A DNA stretch of 64,000 nt from Microbacterium rhizosphaerae. GTDB taxonomy: Bacteria > Actinomycetota > Actinomycetes > Actinomycetales > Microbacteriaceae. The notes below the pieces were generated by a model. The model did no database searches, was not told where the DNA came from, and saw nothing but the letters and a program-made list of their open reading frames with translations. Below, piece after piece: positions 54,696 through 62,672 of this stretch (position 1 is its first letter; each line of letters opens with the position of its first letter). Position numbers and translations under genes: made by a program. The stretch lies in the NCBI RefSeq assembly GCF_034120055.1, contig NZ_CP139368.1:186001-250000 (forward strand), given 5' to 3'.

Positions 54696-55343
54696 GTGAA
54701 CAGCACCCCTCCGTCTGCGCGCCGTCCCCGCCGAGATGCCCTCGAGAACCGAGCCGGCATCATCGCCGCGGCCACCGCCGCCCTCGCGCTCGACCCCCGC
54801 GCATCCCTCGACGTCATCGCCCGCGGCGCCGGCCTCACGCGCCGCGCCGTCTACGGCCACTTCGAGGATCGGGATGCGATCATCCGCGAGATCCTCGCCG
54901 GCGGCGCACCGCGCTTCAACGCCATCGCGCTCGGCATCGCCGACCCCGAGGCCCCGCTCGCGCTCGCCCGCCTGACGGCCAGGCTGTGGCGCGAGGCCGC
55001 GATGGTGCAGGTCGCCGCGGCGATCGCGCTCGACGACGCGCACGTCCACGAGACCGCCGACATCCTCGCACCGCTCCGCCGGGTCCTCCTCGCCATCGTG
55101 TGTCGCGGACAGGATGACGGCACCCTCCGCGACGACCTCCCCGCCGCGACGACCGCGCGCCTCATCGAGGAGACCGCGCGCTCGGTGGTCTCGCACCTCG
55201 ACGCATCCTCGCCCGAATCCGGGCCGGTCGCGGTCAAGGCCGTGCTCGGGATCGCGGGACTCTCGTGGACCGAGTCGAGCGCGCTGGTGGCGGCGCATCC
55301 CGATCTCTTCGACGGACCCGCCCGCGCGGAAGCGGCCGCCTGA
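54696..55343 (+). CDS. TetR family transcriptional regulator
   Basis: A 215-residue regulator. The N-terminal helix-turn-helix reads IARGAGLTRRAVYGHFEDRD with the usual preceding helix AGIIAAATAAL. The C-terminal ligand domain is Ala/Leu-rich. A 26-bp perfect palindrome overlaps its promoter, so it should repress its own operon. Its TGA overlaps the next ATG (TGATG), placing the pseudo-ABC and YhgE/Pip genes in the same transcript. Confidence 0.9.
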   Translation: MNSTPPSARRPRRDALENRAGIIAAATAALALDPRASLDVIARGAGLTRRAVYGHFEDRDAIIREILAGGAPRFNAIALGIADPEAPLALARLTARLWREAAMVQVAAAIALDDAHVHETADILAPLRRVLLAIVCRGQDDGTLRDDLPAATTARLIEETARSVVSHLDASSPESGPVAVKAVLGIAGLSWTESSALVAAHPDLFDGPARAEAAA

Positions 55344-56305
55344 TGCGCGTTGAGCTGCAGGAGGTCTCGAAAGGCCTCGCCCTTCCGACGACCTCGCTCG
55401 CGTACTCCTCCGGCGAGGCTGTCGTCGCGGTCGCCGAGACCGAGCAGCGGCCGACGGTGCTCGGCCTCATCGCCTCGGGCCGCATGCGCTCGGCGACGGG
55501 GCACGTCCTCATCGATGGACGGGAGGACGCCGCGACCCTCCGGCGAAGGGTCGCCCTGGTCGACGCCCCCGCGGTCAGCGACCCGGCTCCCGATGTCACC
55601 GTCGCGGGCGTCACGGCCGAGGAGCTCATGTTCGCCGGCCGCACCGCCACTCCGATCGCCGTGCGGCGATGGCTGGATGCCGCGGGCTTCGGCGACCTCG
55701 CCCGTGTGCCGATCGGCGACGTGCCGGCCCGCGAGCGCATCGCGCTCCTGCTGGAGCTGACCGCGCTCCGCGCGGGCGTCGAGGGGATCGTCCTCGTCTC
55801 GCCCGATCGCCATGGCGGCGACCCGGTCGAGTGGATGCAGCTCGCCGACGACATCGCCGCCCGCGGCATGGCCGTGCTCGTGATCGCGGGAGAGGCCGCG
55901 GCATCCCTTCTCCGCCTGTCGTCGCCCGCGGCGACCCCCCAGCCGGCACCGGTCCCCGAGCCTGTCGAGGGGCCCGAGCCTGTCGAGGGGCCCGAGCCCG
56001 CACCGGTCCCCGAGCCTGTCGAGGGGTCCGAGCCCGCACCGGTCCCCGAGCCTGTCGAGGGGCCCCAGCATCATCCTTCCGACCTGTTCGGGATTCAGTC
56101 CGCCGAGGGCGCCGAATGTGCGACACGCCGGGAATCGTCCGCGGTGATCACCGAAGAGACTGAATCCCGAACGAGCGAACCCGAACACCCCGTGACCGCA
56201 GGGACCGACCCCTCGACAGGCTCGGGGACCGACCCCTCGACACGCTCGGGGACCGAAGCGGAACACCCGGGCAGCGGACCCGAAGAAGGCGAGGACCAGC
56301 GATGA
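55343..56305 (+). CDS. Degenerate ABC-ATPase-like protein with repeat-derived tail
   Basis: A 320-residue protein. Residues 1-195 follow an ABC ATPase plan: a short opening MRVELQEVSKGLALP, then TGHVLIDGRED where the post-Walker-A strand belongs, and a late GMAVLVIAGEA like the H-loop strand. However, the Walker A site reads ETEQRPTVLGLIASGR with no GKS/T, Walker B reads GIVLVSPDRH without the Asp-Glu pair, and no LSGGQ is visible. It should not hydrolyse ATP. Residues about 200-310 are VPEPVEG and DPSTGSGT units made of dispersed repeats. It sits between the TetR and YhgE/Pip genes, overlapping the latter by 4 bp, and may be a regulatory partner of that membrane protein. Confidence 0.7.
   Translation: MRVELQEVSKGLALPTTSLAYSSGEAVVAVAETEQRPTVLGLIASGRMRSATGHVLIDGREDAATLRRRVALVDAPAVSDPAPDVTVAGVTAEELMFAGRTATPIAVRRWLDAAGFGDLARVPIGDVPARERIALLLELTALRAGVEGIVLVSPDRHGGDPVEWMQLADDIAARGMAVLVIAGEAAASLLRLSSPAATPQPAPVPEPVEGPEPVEGPEPAPVPEPVEGSEPAPVPEPVEGPQHHPSDLFGIQSAEGAECATRRESSAVITEETESRTSEPEHPVTAGTDPSTGSGTDPSTRSGTEAEHPGSGPEEGEDQR
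55951..56062. repeat. Cluster of four family-1 repeats, direct orientation
   Basis: Cores begin at 55951, 55973 (5' truncated), 56005 and 56041; all translate as PEPVEG in the pseudo-ABC gene. Confidence 0.92.
56209..56254. repeat. Two family-1 repeats, inverted orientation
   Basis: Cores at 56209-56230 and 56233-56254 translate as DPSTGSGT and DPSTRSGT near the C-terminus of the same gene. Confidence 0.92.
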
Positions 56306-58101
56306 AGGTCCCCGCGATGATCGCAGCGGAGCTGCGCCGTCTGACGTCGACCCGCATGTCGGTGATCGCGCTGATCGCGCTGATGCTGGTGCCCGTCCTC
56401 TACGGCGGGCTCTACTTGTGGGCCAACCAGGACCCGTACGCGCGCCTGTCCGACGTGCCCGTCGGGCTCGTCGTCGCGGACGAGGGCGTCGGCGACACGA
56501 ACTACGGCGACCAGGTCGCGAAGGAGCTCGTCCACGGCGGGGCGTTCGACTGGCAGATGATGTCGGCGAAGGCTGCCACGGCGGCCCTGCAGGACGGCTC
56601 GGTCGACTTCACGGTCACGCTGCCGAAGGACTTCTCGGCCGCTCTCACCTCGGTCTCGGGCGACACCCCGCATCAGGCGAGAATTCTGCTGGAGACGAAC
56701 GACGCCAACAACTACCTCGCCTCGACGATCGGCACGCAGGCCGTCGAGAAGATCCGGCGTTCGGTCGCTCAGCTCGTCGGACAGGAGGCCGCCACGCGGC
56801 TGCTGACCGCGATCTCGGACATCCGCGCGAACCTCGTCACCGCAGTCGACGGCGCATCCGCCCTCGCCGACGGCGCCGCGAGCGCGCACGACGGTGCCCA
56901 GCAGCTCTCGAACGGCGCTTCGCAATTGGCGAGCGGTACCGCGACCCTCGCGCAAGGTGCCCATCAGGTCGCGGACGGCGCAGCCCAGGTCGCAGCGGGC
57001 AACCGCACGCTCGCCGGCTACGCCGACCGCGCCGGCGCCGCCTCGCAGGACATCGCGAACGCGCTGCCCCATGCCCGCACCGACATCATCGCCGAGCTGC
57101 AGAAGCAGGGGCTCGACCAGGCGCAGATCGATGCGGTGGTCGCGAAGCTCGATGTGCTCGGCGACAAGGTGCGCGCGGGCAACACGACCGTGCAGGGCGC
57201 GGTCGGCAAGGTCGACCAGTTGTCGGCCGGCGCGAACCAGGTCGCGTCCGGCGCCGCACAGGTGGCGTCGGGGGCGGATGCCGCGGCATCCGGGTCCGCC
57301 CAGCTCGCGAGTGGCGCCTCCGCACTGACGTACGGGCTCGGCACCCTCACAACGGGCGCCGACCGGCTGCGCGACGGCCTGAAGGACGGCGTCGCGAAGA
57401 TCCCCGACTCGTCGGCGGCGTTGCGCGCCGCGCAGGCGAAGACGATCGCCGATCCGGTCGACGTCTCGTCGGGCAAGCTCGCATCCGCCTCGAACTACGG
57501 CTCCGGACTGGCGCCCTTCTTCGCGGCCCTGGCGGGATGGATCGGCATCTACGCGCTGTTCCTCATCGTCAAGCCGATCTCGCGCCGCGCTGTGACGGCG
57601 CTCCACCGTCCCGTCAAGATCACCCTCGCCGGCTGGCTGACCCCGGCGGTGCTCGGCGGCATCCAGATGATCGCCCTCTTCGGCGTGCTGGCCGTGGCGC
57701 TCGGCTTCGGGTTCGCGCATCCGCTCGGCACGCTCGGCGTGATGGTCGTGGCCTCCTTCGTCTACGCGTCGATCATCCTGGCGCTGAACGTGTGGCTCGG
57801 TTCCGTCGGCCAGTTCCTCGGGCTCGTCCTCATGGTGATGCAGCTCGTGACGGCGGGCGGCACCTTCCCGTGGCAGACTCTGCCCGGGCCGCTCGCGAGC
57901 CTGCACCACGTGCTTCCGATGGGATACGTGGTGGATGCGATGCGCCAGCTGATGTACGGCGGAGACCTCGCGCGCGCCGGCGGCGACCTGCTCGTGCTCG
58001 CGGCGTGGCTCGTCGGAGCGCTCGTGCTGTCGATGATCGGCGTGCGGCGGATGATCCGCGGGCGCACACTGCGCGACCTCCAGCCGAGCCTCATCGGCTG
58101 A
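56302..58101 (+). CDS. YhgE/Pip family membrane protein
   Basis: A 599-residue protein. One helix lies near the N-terminus (SVIALIALMLVPVLYGGLYL), followed by a large outside domain and five or six C-terminal helices from about residue 395. Residues about 170-380 contain many short G-A-x-Q-L-A-x-G repeats (for example GAQQLSNGASQLASGTATLA), typical of the coiled-coil-like stalk in YhgE/Pip proteins. The C-terminal part resembles ABC-2 permeases. Relatives include phage infection protein Pip and parts of type VII-linked systems. It is translationally coupled to the pseudo-ABC gene and presumably controlled by the TetR. Confidence 0.87.
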   Translation: MKVPAMIAAELRRLTSTRMSVIALIALMLVPVLYGGLYLWANQDPYARLSDVPVGLVVADEGVGDTNYGDQVAKELVHGGAFDWQMMSAKAATAALQDGSVDFTVTLPKDFSAALTSVSGDTPHQARILLETNDANNYLASTIGTQAVEKIRRSVAQLVGQEAATRLLTAISDIRANLVTAVDGASALADGAASAHDGAQQLSNGASQLASGTATLAQGAHQVADGAAQVAAGNRTLAGYADRAGAASQDIANALPHARTDIIAELQKQGLDQAQIDAVVAKLDVLGDKVRAGNTTVQGAVGKVDQLSAGANQVASGAAQVASGADAAASGSAQLASGASALTYGLGTLTTGADRLRDGLKDGVAKIPDSSAALRAAQAKTIADPVDVSSGKLASASNYGSGLAPFFAALAGWIGIYALFLIVKPISRRAVTALHRPVKITLAGWLTPAVLGGIQMIALFGVLAVALGFGFAHPLGTLGVMVVASFVYASIILALNVWLGSVGQFLGLVLMVMQLVTAGGTFPWQTLPGPLASLHHVLPMGYVVDAMRQLMYGGDLARAGGDLLVLAAWLVGALVLSMIGVRRMIRGRTLRDLQPSLIG

Positions 58102-58163
58102 ACCCCGAAAGGCCTGACCCGCACGAATCCCGAACGGGGCTCGGCGGAGGCGAGAGCCCAGGC

Positions 58164-58169
58164 TACGAT
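58164..58169 (+). promoter_or_regulatory. -10 element TACGAT of the acylase gene
   Basis: Would start a leader of about 65 nt that contains the hairpin at 58174-58208. Confidence 0.4.
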
Positions 58170-58173
58170 TCGG

Positions 58174-58208
58174 AGGGCGGCCGCGGACACCCGAGTCCCG
58201 GCCGCCCT
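58174..58208. other. GC-rich inverted repeat in the acylase leader
   Basis: Arms AGGGCGGCCG and CGGCCGCCCT flank a 15-nt loop. It may be the terminator of the YhgE/Pip operon or a structure at the 5' end of the acylase mRNA. Confidence 0.6.
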
Positions 58209-58239
58209 GACACCGAGTTCCATGCCGGGAGACCCCTCG

Positions 58240-60834
58240 ATGACGAAGACCGACACGGCGTCCATCGCTGCCGTCCATGCCGAGACCACGCCGAAGCGCC
58301 GCGTCGGCCGCACCATCGGGATCACTCTCTTCGGCATCGTCGCCGGCGTCGTGGCGATCGCGCTGGTCGCCGCGGGCGTCGGGCTCTGGGTCGTGCAGCG
58401 GTCGTTCCCCCAGCTCGACGGAACGATCGCGTCTGCGGGCCTCCATTCGAAAGTGAGCGTGCTGCGCGACGACCGCGGCATCCCGACCATCACCGCCGAC
58501 GATTCGCACGACCTGTTCTTCGCGCAGGGCTACGTGCACGCGCAGGATCGCTTCTGGGAGATGGACTTCCGCCGTCACGTCACGAGCGGCCGGCTCTCGG
58601 AGCTCTTCGGCATATCCCAGCTGCCGACCGACGAGTTCCTCCGCACGCTCGGCTGGCATCGCATCGCCCAGCAGGAGGTGGACAGGATGGATGCCGCCAC
58701 CCGCGCCTACTACCAGGCCTACGCCGACGGGGTGAACGCGTACCTGTCCGATCATGAGGGGTCCGCGGCATCCCTCGAATACGCGGTGCTGGGCCTGCAG
58801 AACCCCGGCTACACCATCGAGAAGTGGACGCCCGCAGACTCGGTCGCGTGGCTGAAGGCGATGGCCTGGGACCTCCGCGACAACATCGAGGCCGAGACCG
58901 AGCGCGCCACCTTGGCCGCGAACTACGACACGGCCAAGATCCACGAGCTGTACCCGGACTACCCGTACGACAAGAACCCGGTGATCGTGCCGACGATCAG
59001 CACCAAGGCGCCCGCACCGGCGGCGGCCGCCGTGTCGACCGCCGCATCCATCCAGTGGAAGAGCGTGAACAGCGTCGTCGAGGCGGCGGGCGCGCTGCTG
59101 GGGGGTGCAGGCGAGGGCATCGGCTCGAACTCGTGGGTCGTGTCCGGGGCGCTCACCGCGTCGGGCAAGCCGCTGCTCTCGAACGACCCGCACCTGGGCG
59201 CGGCGATGCCGAGCGTGTGGTACCAGGTGAACCTGACCTGTGCGACCATCACGGCGGACTGCCCGTTCGATGTCGGCGGCTTCAGCTTCTCGGGGCTTCC
59301 CGGCGTCATCATCGGCCACAACGCCAAGATCGCGTGGGGCTTCACGAACCTCACGACCGATGTCACCGACCTCTACATCGAGAAGGTGCAGGGCGACAAG
59401 TACTGGCGAGACGGCCAGCTGGTCCCCCTGCAGGTGCGGACCGAGACGATCAAGGTCGCCGGCGGCCACGACGTCAAGCTCACGATCCGCTCCACCGTGC
59501 ACGGCCCGATCGTGTCGTTCAGCGGCGACTTCCGGGGCATCGCGGCCGCCCCGCACACCGGCTCCAGCACCGGCGAGGTCACGACACCGCAGGGCGCTCC
59601 CGAGGGCGTCACCGCGGTGAGCCTGCAGTGGACCGCACTGCAGCCCGGCACGACGGCCCAGGCGATCTTCGCCCTGAACGCAGCGCAGGACTTCGCCGGC
59701 TTCCGGCACGCGGCATCCCTCTTCGACGTTCCCGCGCAGAACCTCATCTACGCCGACACCGCGGGCGACATCGGCTACCAGACGCCCGGCCGCCTGCCCA
59801 TCCGCGGGGCGGGAGACGGATGGATGCCGCAGCCCGGGTGGGACTCGGCCTACGACTGGAAGGGGTACATCCCCTTCGACAAGCTGCCGGTGTCGTACAA
59901 CCCACCCGAGGGCTACATCGTCACAGCCAACAACCCGATCGTCGGCCCGGACTACCCGTACTTCCTCACGAAGGACTGGGACTACGGCTGGCGCGCGGCG
60001 CAGATCACCGAGCTGATCGACCGGCTGTCGTCGCAGCGCAAGCTCACCGCGGCCGACATGAACGGCATCCAGGCCGACACGTCGTTCTGGATGGGCATGC
60101 GGCTCATCGCCGCCTACTCCGACATCACCGTCGACGACAAGGGCGCCGCATCCGCCCTCTCCCTCCTGAAGACATGGGACGCCCGCGACGATGCGGACTC
60201 ATCCGCGGCCGCCTACGCCAACGTGCTGTGGGACGAGCTCGTGAAAGACCTGTTCACCGCGCGCGCACATCCCGTCTCCCTCGACGGGCAGGGCCGCCTG
60301 TTCCTCGTCGTCGACAAGCTGCTCGGCGAGCCGACCTCGTCGTGGTGGACCAACGACCGCATCGGCGTCTCGGGCGAGCGCGAGATGCTGCAGAAGGCCG
60401 CGGTGGACGCCTACCACCGCCTCGCGAAGCTGCAGGGCGACACCCCCTCGAAGTGGAGCTGGGGCGACCTGCACGCGCTGACCCTCACGAACGCCACTTT
60501 CGGGACCTCCGGCATCGCGCCGATCGAGTGGCTGTTCAACCGCGGTCCGTTCCCGGTGAGCGGAGGATCGTCGGTCGTGGATGCGACGGGCTGGGTGCTC
60601 GGCAAGGGATTTCAGACCGTGACCGTGCCGTCGATGCGGATGATCGTCGACCTGTCGGGCTTCGACGAATCCCAGTGGAACAACCTCACGGGCGAGAGCG
60701 GACACGCGTTCCACGAGAACTACTTCGACCAGACGGACGACTGGAAGCACGTCCGTCTGTCGCCGTGGGCGTTCTCCCCGAAGGCCGTCCGGGCTGCCGC
60801 GACGCACTCCCTCACGCTGACCCCGAAGGGCTGA
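58240..60834 (+). CDS. Membrane-anchored penicillin acylase family protein
   Basis: An 864-residue Ntn-hydrolase precursor. One N-terminal helix (IGITLFGIVAGVVAIALVAA) with no obvious cleavage site suggests it stays anchored outside the membrane. Alpha-chain motifs are DDRGIPTITADDSHDLFFAQ and GYVHAQDRFWEMDF. The autoprocessing site is GEGIGSNSWVVSG, where Ser296 would become the N-terminal nucleophile of the beta chain; LLSNDPHLG follows as in family members. Substrates of such enzymes include beta-lactams, acyl-homoserine lactones and other amides. ATG 58240 was preferred to ATG 58222 because GGGAGA precedes it. Confidence 0.9.
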   Translation: MTKTDTASIAAVHAETTPKRRVGRTIGITLFGIVAGVVAIALVAAGVGLWVVQRSFPQLDGTIASAGLHSKVSVLRDDRGIPTITADDSHDLFFAQGYVHAQDRFWEMDFRRHVTSGRLSELFGISQLPTDEFLRTLGWHRIAQQEVDRMDAATRAYYQAYADGVNAYLSDHEGSAASLEYAVLGLQNPGYTIEKWTPADSVAWLKAMAWDLRDNIEAETERATLAANYDTAKIHELYPDYPYDKNPVIVPTISTKAPAPAAAAVSTAASIQWKSVNSVVEAAGALLGGAGEGIGSNSWVVSGALTASGKPLLSNDPHLGAAMPSVWYQVNLTCATITADCPFDVGGFSFSGLPGVIIGHNAKIAWGFTNLTTDVTDLYIEKVQGDKYWRDGQLVPLQVRTETIKVAGGHDVKLTIRSTVHGPIVSFSGDFRGIAAAPHTGSSTGEVTTPQGAPEGVTAVSLQWTALQPGTTAQAIFALNAAQDFAGFRHAASLFDVPAQNLIYADTAGDIGYQTPGRLPIRGAGDGWMPQPGWDSAYDWKGYIPFDKLPVSYNPPEGYIVTANNPIVGPDYPYFLTKDWDYGWRAAQITELIDRLSSQRKLTAADMNGIQADTSFWMGMRLIAAYSDITVDDKGAASALSLLKTWDARDDADSSAAAYANVLWDELVKDLFTARAHPVSLDGQGRLFLVVDKLLGEPTSSWWTNDRIGVSGEREMLQKAAVDAYHRLAKLQGDTPSKWSWGDLHALTLTNATFGTSGIAPIEWLFNRGPFPVSGGSSVVDATGWVLGKGFQTVTVPSMRMIVDLSGFDESQWNNLTGESGHAFHENYFDQTDDWKHVRLSPWAFSPKAVRAAATHSLTLTPKG

Positions 60835-60837
60835 CCC

Positions 60838-60871
60838 AGCCCGTCGACGCCGGCACCGGCGTGGATGGGCT
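60838..60871. terminator. Terminator hairpin after the acylase gene
   Basis: Outer arms AGCCC and GGGCT and an inner ACGCCG/CGGCGT stem pair with a small internal loop; no T-tract. Confidence 0.5.
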
Positions 60872-61145
60872 TGCCAGGGGTCTTGGACGAACCGTCCAGA
60901 CTCGCCGCCTACGGTGGTCCGAGTTCGTCGCCCGCACCCGAATGCGTGCGACGGATGCCTCGGCACGGCCGCTCGTGAGCGGCAAGGTGACTCAGCATCC
61001 AGCGATCGCTCACGCGTTCTCTCTCCCACCGTCCGAGGCGACACGCCTGCCCGGGTGACGCGTGCTGACGCGTGCGCCCGTTGCCGCCGCGCCTGGAGAC
61101 AGGCCGGCGTGCGGACACGCAGGACAGCCCGACAATTGGAGTTTC
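60872..61145 (+). other. Long upstream region of the lytic transglycosylase gene
   Basis: About 270 bp with no supported gene. A possible TACGGT -10 lies at 60910-60915. Small hairpins are visible (CCGCTC-GTGAGCGG near 60969; GCCTG-GAGA-CAGGC near 61091) and TGACGCGTGC occurs twice near 61057. A structured 5' leader is possible but no riboswitch class was recognised. Confidence 0.4.
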
Positions 61146-61874
61146 ATGCGCGTCCCCACACGCATCCACAAGTTCGCCATCCCCGCCATCGCCGTCATCG
61201 CGGCGGTCGCCATCCCCCTCGGCGTCGCCACGAGCGCCGCCGCCGCCGACGAGCTCATCGCCTCCGGATCCCTGTCCGTCGAGCGCAGCGTCGACCACTC
61301 GGCCGCCTTCTTCGCCGTGACCGCGCGCGCCACCTCCGAGCGCGCCGCCGGCAAGGTCGACACCAGCTCCCTCGACCGTCAGACGGCCATGCTCGACGAT
61401 TCCGAAGGGCTCCCGGCCGCGACCGTCGACGCCCTGACCGACCTCGTCCGCACCAACACCGCCCGCATCTCGCAGGAGCTCGCCGACACCCAGGCGCGCG
61501 AAGCGGCCGCTGCGCAGGCGGCGGCCCAGGCGGCCGCGGCCGCCGCCGCTCTCGCTCAGGCGAACACGCCCGACGGCGCTCGCGCCGTCGCCCGCTCCAT
61601 GGCGGCCAGCCGCTACGGCTGGGGCGACGGACAGTTCTCCTGCCTCCAGTCGCTCTGGCAGAAGGAGTCGGGCTGGAACTACAAGGCCTACAACAAGGGC
61701 GGCGGGGCGACCGGCATCCCGCAGGCCCTTCCCGGCTCGAAGATGGCCGCGGCCGGCGCCGACTGGCAGACCAACGCCGCCACGCAGATCGCCTGGGGCC
61801 TGTCGTATATCAAGGGGTCGTACGGCTCGCCGTGTGCGGCCTGGGCCCACTCGCGGGCCGTCAACTGGTACTGA
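61146..61874 (+). CDS. Secreted lytic transglycosylase (SLT domain)
   Basis: A 242-residue secreted protein. The signal peptide has basic RVPTRIHKF then a hydrophobic stretch and ends near TSAAAADE. An Ala/Gln-rich helical linker of about 40 residues with a run of alanines follows near 115-140. The C-terminal 80 residues are a compact SLT-like domain with the catalytic Glu in LWQKESGWNYKAYN and GATGIPQALPGSKM. It would cleave peptidoglycan glycan strands. TTGGAG precedes the ATG. Confidence 0.87.
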   Translation: MRVPTRIHKFAIPAIAVIAAVAIPLGVATSAAAADELIASGSLSVERSVDHSAAFFAVTARATSERAAGKVDTSSLDRQTAMLDDSEGLPAATVDALTDLVRTNTARISQELADTQAREAAAAQAAAQAAAAAAALAQANTPDGARAVARSMAASRYGWGDGQFSCLQSLWQKESGWNYKAYNKGGGATGIPQALPGSKMAAAGADWQTNAATQIAWGLSYIKGSYGSPCAAWAHSRAVNWY

Positions 61875-61900
61875 TCCGACACGTTCCCGTCGTCGGGGTA

Positions 61901-61980
61901 CACAACCGCGGGTCGTCCACGCGACACGCCGGGCGCACCCATCCGCCGCCCGCGTGTCGCAAGGTAGACCCGCGGTTGTG
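61901..61980. repeat. Palindromic element (family 3)
   Basis: Outer 14-bp arms CACAACCGCGGGTC and GACCCGCGGTTGTG are exact reverse complements; inner arms GCGACACGC (61921) and GCGTGTCGC (61952) also pair. It follows the transglycosylase stop and could end transcription from both sides. Confidence 0.85.
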
Positions 61981-62017
61981 CACGCCCGGCCCACCCGCGG
62001 TTGTGCACGCCCGGCCC
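61968..62017. repeat. 25-bp tandem duplication at the edge of the family-3 element
   Basis: Two identical 25-bp copies, 61968-61992 and 61993-62017, each beginning ACCCGCGGTTGTGCACG and including the palindrome's right arm. Confidence 0.9.
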
Positions 62018-62049
62018 GGGCGCTGCGGCGCCGACCGCGGGAGCCGAAC

Positions 62050-62406
62050 TCAGCCGCCCGCGGCCGGCGGCGTCTCCCGCGACTGGGCGAGCTCGTCGAC
62101 GTAGAGCGACGGCTCGTCGATCGTGCCGTTGCGGTACGCTTGCCGGCCGATCATGTGGGCCGCGAGGGGTGCCGTCGCGAGCTGGATCAGCACCACAGCG
62201 ACGAGGAACGCGACCACCGGCCACGACCGCAGCGACAGCGCGATCGCCACGCAGATGAGCAGGAAGCCGAGCACCTGCGGCTTGGTCGCCGCGTGCAGGC
62301 GCGTCGGCACATCGCGGAAGCGCAGGAGGCCCACCGCGGCGGAGAGGCACAGCAGAGCACCGGCGAGCACGAGGGCCAGGGACACCGCATCCAGGATCGC
62401 GTTCAT
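62050..62406 (-). CDS. mnhG: Mrp-type Na+/H+ antiporter subunit G
   Basis: A 118-residue protein with three helices. GLLRFRDVPTRLHAATKPQVLG near residue 27 is the MnhG/PhaG signature. It is the last gene of a partial mnhD-E-F-G operon with 4-bp overlaps. Mrp complexes exchange monovalent cations for protons across the membrane. The C-terminal 30 residues are hydrophilic and longer than in many relatives. Confidence 0.92.
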   Translation of the reverse strand: MNAILDAVSLALVLAGALLCLSAAVGLLRFRDVPTRLHAATKPQVLGFLLICVAIALSLRSWPVVAFLVAVVLIQLATAPLAAHMIGRQAYRNGTIDEPSLYVDELAQSRETPPAAGG

Positions 62407-62672
62407 CCCTCCCCCTTGTCCCTGCGCGCGACGTACCGCGCGATCGCGATGGAGCCGAACACGCCGACGGCCGCGATGATCAGCAGCACGGGCAGCGTGG
62501 TGACGTGGTGGTTGATCGCCATGTCGGCGCCGAGCACGCACATCACCTCGGTGAGCAGCACGTCGGATGCGACGGCCCGGTCGAGGATCGACGGCCCGAC
62601 GACGATCCGCCACAGGGTGAGCAGCGCGGCGACGGCGAAGACGACGTAGATCACCATGAGCACCGGGTTCAT
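62403..62672 (-). CDS. mnhF: Mrp-type Na+/H+ antiporter subunit F
   Basis: An 89-residue three-helix protein with GPSILDRAVASDVLL near residue 27, the MnhF signature. It overlaps both neighbours by 4 bp. Confidence 0.92.
   Translation of the reverse strand: MNPVLMVIYVVFAVAALLTLWRIVVGPSILDRAVASDVLLTEVMCVLGADMAINHHVTTLPVLLIIAAVGVFGSIAIARYVARRDKGEG

Noticed and set aside
60910..61145. Cyclic di-AMP riboswitch before the lytic transglycosylase gene
   Set aside because: A short CCGCACCCGA match exists but the other conserved segments and their order are missing.
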